Below the pieces are notes generated by a model. It ran no database searches and had not been told where the DNA came from. It saw nothing but the letters and a program-made list of their open reading frames with translations. From an uncultured Eubacterium sp. (GTDB lineage Bacteria; Bacillota; Clostridia; Lachnospirales; Lachnospiraceae): a DNA stretch of 6,090 nt. Both the position numbers and the translations under genes were made by a program. The DNA is taken from contig CAJTMV010000070.1 in assembly GCA_910577225.1 (NCBI GenBank), positions 1 to 6,090 of the forward strand. Reading direction: 5' to 3'. Positions 1-4,992 of this stretch are shown piece after piece (the first letter of the stretch is position 1; the number at the start of each line of letters is the position of its first letter).

Positions 1-146
1 CACACAGATAACGGATATTCTGCGTTTATCATGGAGTCTTTTTGTAGACCTGACAGATAAAAAATATACCCGCTATTTTTCAAAAAAACACCGGCGACGG
101 ATAAACCAAAATGATGCGTTTCATTCAGCAGTTTTACCAGGACTGC
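1..146 (-). other. Unidentified open frame running off the left edge
   Basis: On the minus strand a reading frame stays open for about 48 codons from just after a TAA at 147-149 to the window edge. It has no clear start codon or ribosome-binding site. The peptide includes LLNETHHFG, LSVAGVFLKNSG, YIFYLSGLQ and NAEYPL, which read like real protein rather than random translation. It does not match what would be expected as the continuation of the radical SAM protein encoded just upstream on the same strand, and it is in a different frame. I do not recognise the family. It may be the remnant of a second gene brought next to the radical SAM gene by a deletion or recombination event, or chance. 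Confidence 0.25.
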
Positions 147-162
147 TTAGTTAAGTTCGCGC

Positions 163-627
163 TTATGGGGTATATCCCTTGTTCATAAACCGCAGGGCCT
201 GATCATCACCCGTTTCTATTCCTATCGTCAGACCGTCATATCCCAAAGCGCGCAGTTTGGCGAGTTCTTCACTGGTTTTTGGCATAACATCTGTAATCCT
301 TGCAAATGCGCCGATGGATGTAACGGACGGGAGATATGTATGGATTCGCTCTGCAATCGCGGATAATTTGTCACAGGACAAAACGAATGGGTTGGCTCCT
401 GTCAGAAACACCCGACGAATATGACCGCTGTGCCTGCCTCCCGCTGCCCTTTTCACCTCTTGCAAATCACATGTAACATCCTCCAGCGGGGACATTCTGA
501 ATTTGAACGGCAAATCATGATACAAGGTACAAAACCTGCATTTATGATGCGTGCAGCCTGCCGTTACCTCCAGCAAAAGTGATGCCGCTTCATACGGCGG
601 CCGCCAGATTGTTCCTGTGTAGTGCAT
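163..627 (-). pseudogene. Radical SAM protein, truncated after about half its length
   Basis: Radical SAM enzymes bind a [4Fe-4S] cluster through three cysteines and cleave S-adenosylmethionine to start radical chemistry. Here C25, C30 and C33 (GCTHHKCRFC, spacing CX4CX2C) form the cluster site, preceded by the YRPP-like WRPPYEAASLLLEVT segment. FLTGANPFVL (about 74-83) and GYDGLTIGIETGDD (about 129-142) correspond to the next strands of the partial TIM barrel. The ATG at 625-627 is chosen because AAAGGAGA lies 8 bases upstream; the frame is open further upstream, but that part covers the promoter and reads as non-protein. Translation stops with TAA straight after NKGYTP at residue 154. Relatives, as I recall them, continue for well over 100 residues with the second half of the barrel, and that half is absent here. 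The product is probably non-functional. It is divergent from the HxlR gene, which may once have controlled it. The substrate is unknown. Confidence 0.78.
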
Positions 628-649
628 AAGCACATCTCCTTTCCCTGTT

Positions 650-687
650 CCTGTACTGTTTCCTGTGCATACAGGTATACGTACAGG
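650..687 (-). repeat. Two-tier nested inverted repeat in the radical SAM leader
   Basis: Two perfect inverted repeats share exactly one centre (668.5). The outer arms are CCTGTAC (650-656) and GTACAGG (681-687). The inner arms are CCTGT (662-666) and ACAGG (671-675) around a 4-base loop. The 5-base stretches between the tiers are of equal length on both sides but not complementary. In the minus-strand transcript this would fold as 7 bp, a 5x5 internal loop, 5 bp and a tetraloop, starting about 8 bases upstream of the AAAGGAGA ribosome-binding site at 635-642. It could be an RNA structure affecting translation, or a DNA operator with repeated CCTGT half-sites. Function is inferred from position only. 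Confidence 0.5.
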
Positions 688-709
688 GTATTTTCTGTAA
701 TTTATACTA

Positions 710-737
710 ATTATACTTTTGTACAATGATTTTACAA
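710..737 (-). promoter_or_regulatory. Promoter of the radical SAM gene
   Basis: Read on the minus strand: -35 TTGTAA (732-737), 16-base spacer, -10 TATAAT (710-715). This is a good vegetative sigma-A type promoter, with predicted transcription start near 703 and a leader of about 75 bases that contains the nested inverted repeat. The palindrome TTGTACAA (719-726) lies in the spacer. The -35 box is 4 bases from the TGTACT dyad, so a protein bound there would affect both divergent promoters. Confidence 0.6.
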
Positions 738-741
738 GTAC

Positions 742-760
742 TGTACTTTTTTGTAGTACA
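742..760. promoter_or_regulatory. TGTACT-N7-AGTACA dyad, candidate HxlR operator
   Basis: A perfect 6-bp inverted repeat (TGTACT 742-747, AGTACA 755-760) has a 7-base T-rich spacer. It covers the -35 position and part of the spacer of the regulator's own promoter and ends 4 bases before its -10 box. Dimeric HxlR/YodB-family winged-helix proteins typically bind inverted repeats of this size at their own divergent promoters, and TACT-N7-AGTA resembles the type of box described for YodB. The geometry suggests autorepression; binding is inferred. Confidence 0.5.
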
Positions 761-770
761 TCTATATAAT
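742..770 (+). promoter_or_regulatory. Promoter of the hxlR-family gene
   Basis: A consensus -10 box TATAAT lies at 765-770. At the standard 17-base distance, the -35 position (742-747) reads TGTACT, a poor match to TTGACA, so the promoter may be intrinsically weak or depend on a regulator. Predicted start is near 777, giving a leader of about 100 bases before the ATG at 877. Confidence 0.5.
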
Positions 771-876
771 CGGTACGTTGATTTATAAGGAAATGTATGA
801 TATGCTGTTTAAGAAAGCACTCCTGAAAGGGAGTTCCCTGATATGACAGACAGATATTATACAAGGAGTAACAAAA

Positions 877-1206
877 ATGAAAAAAAGTACACTGGCTGTT
901 GAACGCTGTAAAACCGTTTCTACCATACAAAAAATTTTAGGCGGTAAATGGAAAATTGAAATCATTTATTACATCGCCTTTCAGGATATACACCGCTTTG
1001 GAGAGCTTCGCAGGCAGATCGGCGAGATTACGGAATCGAGTCTGACAAAGCAGCTTCGGGAACTGGAAGCAGACGGATTCATTACCCGCCATGATTACAA
1101 AGAAGTGCCTCCCCATGTGGAATACCATCTTACTGAGCTGGGGAAAAGCTTTATTCCCGTCTTTGAACATATGAAGCAATGGGGCGATGAACACCTTAAT
1201 ACTTAG
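877..1206 (+). CDS. HxlR-family winged-helix transcriptional regulator
   Basis: This is a 109-residue DNA-binding protein, the usual length for HxlR/YodB/CatR regulators. These are dimeric winged helix-turn-helix proteins that often control detoxification genes in response to aldehydes, quinones or oxidants. Family landmarks are present in order: Cys11 near the N-terminus, the IQKILGGKWKIEIIYYI segment (about 17-33), RFGELRRQIG (about 40-49), the recognition region ITESSLTKQLRELEADGFITR (about 51-71), and the wing with VPPHVEYHLTELG (about 77-89). Cys11 is the only cysteine and sits where redox-sensing members of the family have their conserved Cys. AAGGAG at 863-868, 8 bases from ATG, fixes the start; the stop is TAG. 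The gene is divergent from the broken radical SAM gene and convergent with the histidine kinase gene, 75 bases away. That gap has no convincing terminator. The probable role is local repressor of itself and of its former divergent partner; the inducer is unknown. Confidence 0.92.
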   Translation: MKKSTLAVERCKTVSTIQKILGGKWKIEIIYYIAFQDIHRFGELRRQIGEITESSLTKQLRELEADGFITRHDYKEVPPHVEYHLTELGKSFIPVFEHMKQWGDEHLNT

Positions 1207-1281
1207 ACCATACCACGTATCACCCATGCATTCCGCGCCCCATAAACGGCAGAGAATTGCCAGAAAGGAATGACTTGATAT

Positions 1282-2145
1282 TTATTGATAAAGTTTAAAA
1301 TAAACTGCGATTGTCAAAACGTTATTTTCATAATGAACCGCTTTGATACCACCCTCTATTTTATCCAGTAATTCCTTTACGATATACAATCCTAATCCCG
1401 TGTTCCCATTGGAACGTGACGTATCTGCCGTATAAAATTTTTGAAAGAGCATAGTAACATCTGTATTCTTTAATTCGGGCGCAGTATTTTTGACGGTAAA
1501 AACGCCATTTGCGTCTATCACAATTTCAATGGCATCATTAGAATACCGTATGGCATTTGAAATCAGATTTTCAATAATTCTTTTGCAGGCAACCGTATTT
1601 CCGCTTATCCACACAGGCGCATGTTCTGTTTTAATAATGGGACTCAGTTCTTTCAGTTCGTTATATTTATCAATCAGACAATTCGTTACCATTCGATTGA
1701 TATCTAATGTTTCAGTTTCCAGAATAAAATCCTCACGATCTATCAATGACAGATCATAAAATATTTGCAATAGTTCCGTTAAATAGTCTGCCTTTGCCTG
1801 GATAACAGAAAGAAAGTGCTCCTGTTCTTCTTTATTTTCACAGCTTTTTAAGAGCGCCAGATATCCCTGGATCGATGTTAAAGGCGTTCTTATATCATGA
1901 CTGATATTGGCGATGGATTGCTTCAATTGTTCTTTTTCCTGCAACATCCGGACTTTTGTTTTCTGTTCCAAATCGTTTTTTTCATTGATTGTACCTGCTA
2001 ATTTTTCTATATATTTATTTGATAAAGAAATTCGCAGTTGTCTGTCTTCGCCAATCTGTCTTGTTATCTCGCAGATCTGGCGTTTCCATGAAATAAGAGA
2101 AAATGCCAGTATACTATTCAGTAAAATCAATAAGAAATCAATCAT
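1282..2145 (-). CDS. Sensor histidine kinase with minimal sensor region
   Basis: This 287-residue membrane-tethered kinase is predicted to phosphorylate the response regulator encoded at the other end of the operon. Residues about 2-20 form a single hydrophobic helix. A long charged, probably coiled-coil linker follows (about 21-76), then the HisKA dimerisation domain with H-box SHDIRTPL (phospho-acceptor His83), and the HATPase domain with N-box IIENLISNAIRYS (N193, N197), F-box LFQKFY (233-238) and G2 box TGLGLYIV (249-256). No extracytoplasmic sensing domain exists, so stimulus perception is probably in the membrane or through the co-encoded transporter. At the usual DxGxG G1 position the sequence reads KNTAPEL, a divergence seen, as I recall, in some kinases of antibiotic-sensing systems; it does not by itself mean loss of function. 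AAGGAG (2155-2160), 9 bases from ATG, supports the start. It is the last gene of the operon, 60 bases after the permease. Confidence 0.93.
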   Translation of the reverse strand: MIDFLLILLNSILAFSLISWKRQICEITRQIGEDRQLRISLSNKYIEKLAGTINEKNDLEQKTKVRMLQEKEQLKQSIANISHDIRTPLTSIQGYLALLKSCENKEEQEHFLSVIQAKADYLTELLQIFYDLSLIDREDFILETETLDINRMVTNCLIDKYNELKELSPIIKTEHAPVWISGNTVACKRIIENLISNAIRYSNDAIEIVIDANGVFTVKNTAPELKNTDVTMLFQKFYTADTSRSNGNTGLGLYIVKELLDKIEGGIKAVHYENNVLTIAVYFKLYQ

Positions 2146-2205
2146 TCACATTCTCTCCTTCGATCGATTACAGAATACTTCTTTGAAATGAGCAGTTTCG
2201 GAAAA

Positions 2206-3045
2206 TTACCTGAACTCCTGTTTTCTGACAAGTATCACAGACAAGGGCATCAAAAATACCAAACCAAAAATAAAATATACGATAATTTCATCGATCAGTC
2301 CGTATGCAAGCCGCAAAGTTCCCATATTCATCCAATAGTATAATGGATTGAGCCAGATGAAATATTTTAGTATTGTGTGACTGTGAAAATTCTGCCATAT
2401 TCCGGTATAAACGACTGCGCCGCCCAAGGTAAACAAGCACATGACCGTCGCAATAACGCCGGTGTTCTTCAAACAGATACCTATCGTAATGCAAAGGAAC
2501 AGAAAGGAAATCATTACTAAAAAATTCAGTCCGGTATAACTGAAATATTTTATCAGTTCTGTTCGATTGGGAGTATATCCCATCTGTATGCAGGTAACAC
2601 ACAGCGTAATGGTATTGAATAAAAAATAGCAGACCGCATTATACAATACGATAACAATAACTTTCGCAAAGTAAACTTTCACTCTGCTGATTCCATACGC
2701 AATCGGGAGTTTAATGGTACCCGCAGAATAATCATAACAAAAAAACTGTATGGTTAAAATAAGGGCAACTATCCAGAGAAACACATTGCAGGAAATACAG
2801 GATTGCATAATTTCGCTAAATTCAGGCATATCGATGTCTTCAAATGTAAATGCAAAAAAACCAACCATGCCCTGTATGGCAGCATTTGCTTCTTCATCTC
2901 CCTCTGAAACGAACAGCTGTGTTCCCCCTGCAGACAGGCTGAAACTTCCGTATAAAAGCAACCCTGCCATAAGAAGAATTGGGACTGCTGTAAACAGCCT
3001 GGAATATTTCAATTTGAGAAATTCAGATTTTAACTGATTAAACAT
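2206..3045 (-). CDS. ABC-2 type transporter permease (BcrB-like)
   Basis: This 279-residue integral membrane subunit should pair, probably as a homodimer, with the ATPase encoded just upstream. Six hydrophobic helices are visible at about 16-37, 84-105, 127-152, 172-192, 196-217 and 252-273. An outside loop of roughly 45 residues lies between helices 1 and 2. The cytoplasmic YDYSAGTIKLPIAYGISR segment (104-121) matches the conserved coupling region of ABC-2 permeases, where an acidic residue precedes GT and a later SR. The start ATG (3043-3045) overlaps the end of the ATPase gene by 8 bases and has AGGAGG about 5 bases upstream, so translation of the two is coupled. Only one permease gene is present, as in bacitracin-type BcrAB, unlike LanFEG immunity systems, which have two. 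The substrate is not readable from sequence; bacitracin-like or lantibiotic-like peptides are the best guess from operon context. Confidence 0.88.
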   Translation of the reverse strand: MFNQLKSEFLKLKYSRLFTAVPILLMAGLLLYGSFSLSAGGTQLFVSEGDEEANAAIQGMVGFFAFTFEDIDMPEFSEIMQSCISCNVFLWIVALILTIQFFCYDYSAGTIKLPIAYGISRVKVYFAKVIVIVLYNAVCYFLFNTITLCVTCIQMGYTPNRTELIKYFSYTGLNFLVMISFLFLCITIGICLKNTGVIATVMCLFTLGGAVVYTGIWQNFHSHTILKYFIWLNPLYYWMNMGTLRLAYGLIDEIIVYFIFGLVFLMPLSVILVRKQEFR

Positions 3046-3955
3046 GTCTGCCTCCTCCTATCAGATTTTCAAAATACGTCTCTAATGCTTCTCCCTGTAC
3101 GCATATCTCTTCAACTACAATGCCATTCGAAGAAAGTGTTTTGGAAATGGTATGTGTTTCTTCCAGTTTCTCATAGACCCTTATCACATTGTCTGGCTGT
3201 ACAGAAAAGTTTTTGATTTTTAGTTGTTCTTCCAAAACGGTAACGGTCTTTTTCGTATCGTCTGTTTTCAGTTTCACATGACGCCTGCATTCTTCGCTTA
3301 ACTCCAGTGCCGTAATTTGTCTGAGCAGTTTTCCATGATGCAAAAACCCATAGCAGGTTGCCAGCTGATTTAATTCGCTCAAAATATGGCTTGAAATTAA
3401 AACTGTCACATGATTTTCTTTCGATAATTTTTTCAGCAGTTCCCTAAGCTCGATCATTCCTGTCGGATCCAGGCCATTGACAGGTTCGTCTAATATTAAA
3501 AATTCCGGCTCGCCCAGGAGTGCAGCCGCTAATGCCAGCCGCTGTTTCATTCCCAGAGAAAAATCGTTTACTTTCTTCTTTTTTGTTTGATCGAGTCCAA
3601 CCAGCTCCAATGTTTTAGAGATACATGTTTTGTCCGGAATCCCCCGCTGTACCCGCTGTATTTCCAAATTCTGCCTGGCCGTCATATCTTTGTACAATGC
3701 AGGCGTCTCAACCGTACAGCCAATTTTGGCACGTTCATACCGCAGATTCTCTGTGTTCCCGAACAAAGTGACCACACCGCTGCTCTGAAACGCCAATCCT
3801 GTTATTATACGAAGCAGGGTAGACTTACCCGCTCCGTTTTCGCCAATCAGTCCGTATATTTCGCCGCGGCCGATCGAAAGGTTTACATTTTGCAGTACCT
3901 GGAAATTTTTGTAATTTTTACATAGCTCTGTTGTCTGACAGATAATCTCTGACAT
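3038..3955 (-). CDS. ABC transporter ATP-binding protein (BcrA/LanF-like, E-loop)
   Basis: This 305-residue ATPase should drive the adjacent ABC-2 permease. Motifs in order: Walker A GENGAGKST (38-46), a Q-loop position occupied by Glu83 in IGCTVETPALY, signature FSLGMKQRL (132-140), Walker B LILDEP (153-158) with catalytic Glu157, D-loop NGLDP (160-164) and switch His190 in SSH. All catalytic residues are intact. Glu instead of Gln in the Q-loop is the known 'E-loop' feature of lantibiotic-immunity ATPases and is common in bacitracin-type BcrA proteins, supporting a peptide-antibiotic resistance role. The C-terminal part (about 220-305) is the usual BcrA-like extension. The chosen ATG at 3953-3955 has AAAGGAG 8 bases upstream; a TTG start 12 codons earlier lacks a site. 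It follows the response regulator gene after 64 bases and overlaps the permease gene by 8. Confidence 0.93.
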   Translation of the reverse strand: MSEIICQTTELCKNYKNFQVLQNVNLSIGRGEIYGLIGENGAGKSTLLRIITGLAFQSSGVVTLFGNTENLRYERAKIGCTVETPALYKDMTARQNLEIQRVQRGIPDKTCISKTLELVGLDQTKKKKVNDFSLGMKQRLALAAALLGEPEFLILDEPVNGLDPTGMIELRELLKKLSKENHVTVLISSHILSELNQLATCYGFLHHGKLLRQITALELSEECRRHVKLKTDDTKKTVTVLEEQLKIKNFSVQPDNVIRVYEKLEETHTISKTLSSNGIVVEEICVQGEALETYFENLIGGGRHV

Positions 3956-3963
3956 TTTATCAG

Positions 3964-3970
3964 CTCCTTT
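3964..3970 (-). promoter_or_regulatory. Ribosome-binding site deciding the ATPase start
   Basis: AAAGGAG on the minus strand is placed 8 bases before the ATG at 3953-3955. It lies inside the 12-codon extension that a TTG start at 3991 would give, and no comparable site precedes that TTG. Confidence 0.8.
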
Positions 3971-4019
3971 CCCTGCCAGTTTATCTTCCAATTCTAAAAA
4001 AAATCTAAAGGAATAAAAA

Positions 4020-4688
4020 TTATTTCAATTTATATCCAATTCCCCACACCGTTTCTATATAATCTGTATCCGTATACGTTTTTATTTTTTTACGAATGTT
4101 ACTAATATGCGTGTTAATCGTGTCATGATCACAGGCATATGGTTCCAGCCAGACAGACTCATAAAGATTTTGCTTTGAAAAAATCTTATGCGGATACTGT
4201 AACAAAAGCGTTAAAATTGCCGATTCTGTCGATGTAAACTGCACCATCGTTCCTTTGATGTATACCGTGCTGTTTTCAATTTCAATCTCCTTATATCTTA
4301 CATGTAACTCTTCTTCCCGGGAATCAGGTACGCTTCTTTTTAAATTAGCCTCAATTCTTGCAAGCAGCTCATAGAGGTTAAATGGTTTTGTCACATAGTC
4401 GTCTGCACCCATACGCAGTAAATCTATTTTGGATTGTACCATCGTTTTTGCAGACACAACAATGACAGGAATATTTGTAAATAATCGTAATTGCCTTAAC
4501 ACAAGATCGCCGCTTAGAACCGGCAGCATCAGATCCAGGATGATGAGATCCGGTAATATTCTCTGGCATAATTCTATGCCTTCTTTCCCATTTGGAGCTG
4601 AACAAACCTCATACTTTTGCCTGATCAAAAACTTTGTTATCATGCTGCGAATATCCGCATCATCTTCAATAATTGTTATCTTTTTCAA
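4020..4688 (-). CDS. OmpR/PhoB-family response regulator
   Basis: This 222-residue cytoplasmic transcription factor is activated by phosphorylation, presumably from the kinase at the far end of the operon. The receiver domain (about 2-118) has the acidic pocket E8, D9 and D10, phospho-acceptor Asp52 in LIILDLMLP, switch Ser79 in VVSAK and Lys101 in TKPF. The C-terminal winged-helix domain (about 128-222) has the TSTESAILTLLL, DTINTHISNIRKKI and VWGIGYKL landmarks of the PhoB type. The length is normal. The start codon is TTG at 4686-4688; the AAAGGAG box at 4697-4703, 8 bases away, and the immediate KKITIIEDD receiver start make it convincing. It is first in the operon regulator-ATPase-permease-kinase, with its own promoter about 60 bases upstream. 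It most likely activates this operon, so the system is self-regulated. Confidence 0.94.
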   Translation of the reverse strand: MKKITIIEDDADIRSMITKFLIRQKYEVCSAPNGKEGIELCQRILPDLIILDLMLPVLSGDLVLRQLRLFTNIPVIVVSAKTMVQSKIDLLRMGADDYVTKPFNLYELLARIEANLKRSVPDSREEELHVRYKEIEIENSTVYIKGTMVQFTSTESAILTLLLQYPHKIFSKQNLYESVWLEPYACDHDTINTHISNIRKKIKTYTDTDYIETVWGIGYKLK

Positions 4689-4696
4689 TTTGATAT

Positions 4697-4703
4697 CTCC
4701 TTT
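4697..4703 (-). promoter_or_regulatory. Ribosome-binding site supporting a TTG start
   Basis: AAAGGAG on the minus strand lies 8 bases before the TTG codon at 4686-4688. No ATG or GTG start lies at a suitable distance, so a strong site is combined with a weak start codon, which would lower regulator synthesis. Confidence 0.75.
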
Positions 4704-4748
4704 CCAACAAGGTACGCATGAATGATGATCGCTTATAACCTGTTTTTT

Positions 4749-4763
4749 ATTATACGGTATAAT
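4749..4763. promoter_or_regulatory. Perfect 7-1-7 dyad at the operon -10 box
   Basis: ATTATAC (4749-4755) and GTATAAT (4757-4763) are perfect inverted repeats around one G. The dyad includes the minus-strand -10 box and also creates TATAAT on the plus strand, although no fitting -35 box is seen for plus-strand transcription. It could be a repressor site that blocks polymerase, or a by-product of an AT-rich promoter. PhoB-type regulators usually bind direct repeats upstream of -35, so the protein involved would probably be another one. Confidence 0.4.
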
Positions 4764-4777
4764 CAGAATAACCTCAA
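4749..4777 (-). promoter_or_regulatory. Promoter of the two-component/ABC operon
   Basis: Read on the minus strand: -35 TTGAGG (4772-4777), 17-base spacer, -10 TATAAT (4749-4754). Spacing is ideal and the -10 box is consensus, with four of six bases matching in the -35. Predicted start is near 4742, giving a leader of about 53 bases. It should drive regulator, ATPase, permease and kinase together, as no other good promoter or terminator was seen within the operon. Confidence 0.7.
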
Positions 4778-4931
4778 GACAGGGATATTGTCCGCTGCTA
4801 CAATGCCGGCCATTCTGTTCAGGCGTAAATTCCTACGATGCTGCAAGGCGACAATATGATGAAAGGAATGCCGTTTCAAAATATTTGCAATTACTGCGAA
4901 AAAAACATAACTATCGCCACCCGTGTTCTTT

Positions 4932-4973
4932 TTTACTGCCAGAAAAAATGATACCATTTTTTCTGGCAGTAAA
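4932..4973 (-). repeat. 19-bp perfect inverted repeat, 3'-end hairpin after the FtsX permease gene
   Basis: The arms 4932-4950 and 4955-4973 are perfect reverse complements over 19 bases with a 4-base loop (ATAC). The stem holds a GC-rich CTGCCAG block near the base and an A6/T6 block near the loop. In the minus-strand message it begins 19 bases after the permease stop codon, the usual place for a terminator or 3'-stabilising hairpin. It is not a textbook intrinsic terminator, because the base of the stem is followed by an A-rich stretch rather than a run of U on the minus strand, and no U-run follows on the plus strand either. It probably separates the FtsX transcription unit from the downstream operon; the mechanism is uncertain. 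Confidence 0.7.
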
Positions 4974-4985
4974 TGATTATCATTT
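4971..4985. promoter_or_regulatory. Fur-box-like 7-1-7 dyad
   Basis: AAATGAT and ATCATTT flank a single T, a perfect 15-base dyad. The inner 13 bases match the core of the classical Fur consensus (AATGAT-N-ATCATT) except for the free centre base. It shares three bases with the 19-bp hairpin and lies 7 bases past the FtsX permease stop. It is far (over 190 bases) from the operon promoter, so an iron-regulatory role is doubtful; it may be a chance AT-rich palindrome or part of the 3'-end structure. Confidence 0.25.
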
Positions 4986-4992
4986 CATCCTG

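Larger units (their letters stand above)
4689..4992. other. Intergenic spacer between FtsX permease and response regulator genes
   Basis: This 304-base non-coding stretch contains, from right to left, the Fur-like dyad, the 19-bp hairpin, about 150 bases without recognisable features, the operon promoter with its -10 dyad, and the regulator's ribosome-binding site. A frame of 64 codons on the minus strand (4763-4957) has no ribosome-binding site, starts inside the hairpin and ends in the -10 region, so I do not call it a gene. Confidence 0.6.

Noticed and set aside
819..834. ACTCC/GGAGT hairpin in the hxlR leader
   Set aside because: Five base pairs with a 6-base loop, well upstream of the ribosome-binding site; too weak to claim regulation.
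628..930. Minus-strand N-terminal extension of the radical SAM frame by about 100 codons
   Set aside because: It covers the divergent promoter region and overlaps the hxlR start, reads as low-quality protein, and the family start with its ribosome-binding site is at 627.
937..1227. Minus-strand frame opposite hxlR
   Set aside because: Antisense shadow of a clearly recognised HxlR gene; no ribosome-binding site or family resemblance.
1248..1261. GGCA/TGCC hairpin between hxlR and the kinase gene as a terminator
   Set aside because: Only 4 bp of stem and no run of T after it on either strand.
2288..2602. 104-codon minus-strand frame inside the permease gene
   Set aside because: Out-of-frame shadow of the six-helix permease; its composition is Arg/His/Tyr rich and unlike a real protein.
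3956..3991. TTG start adding 12 residues to the ATPase
   Set aside because: No ribosome-binding site before it, whereas the ATG at 3955 has AAAGGAG at ideal distance and ABC ATPases of this family begin near there.
3980..4019. Run of eight A/T between regulator and ATPase genes as an intrinsic terminator
   Set aside because: No GC-rich stem precedes the run on the minus strand.
4785..4857. ATATTGTC (4785-4792) and GACAATAT (4850-4857) inverted repeat
   Set aside because: Arms are 57 bases apart with no other pairing between them; could easily be chance in AT-rich DNA.
4763..4957. 64-codon minus-strand frame upstream of the response regulator
   Set aside because: No ribosome-binding site, start inside the 19-bp hairpin, end in the promoter; no recognisable family.
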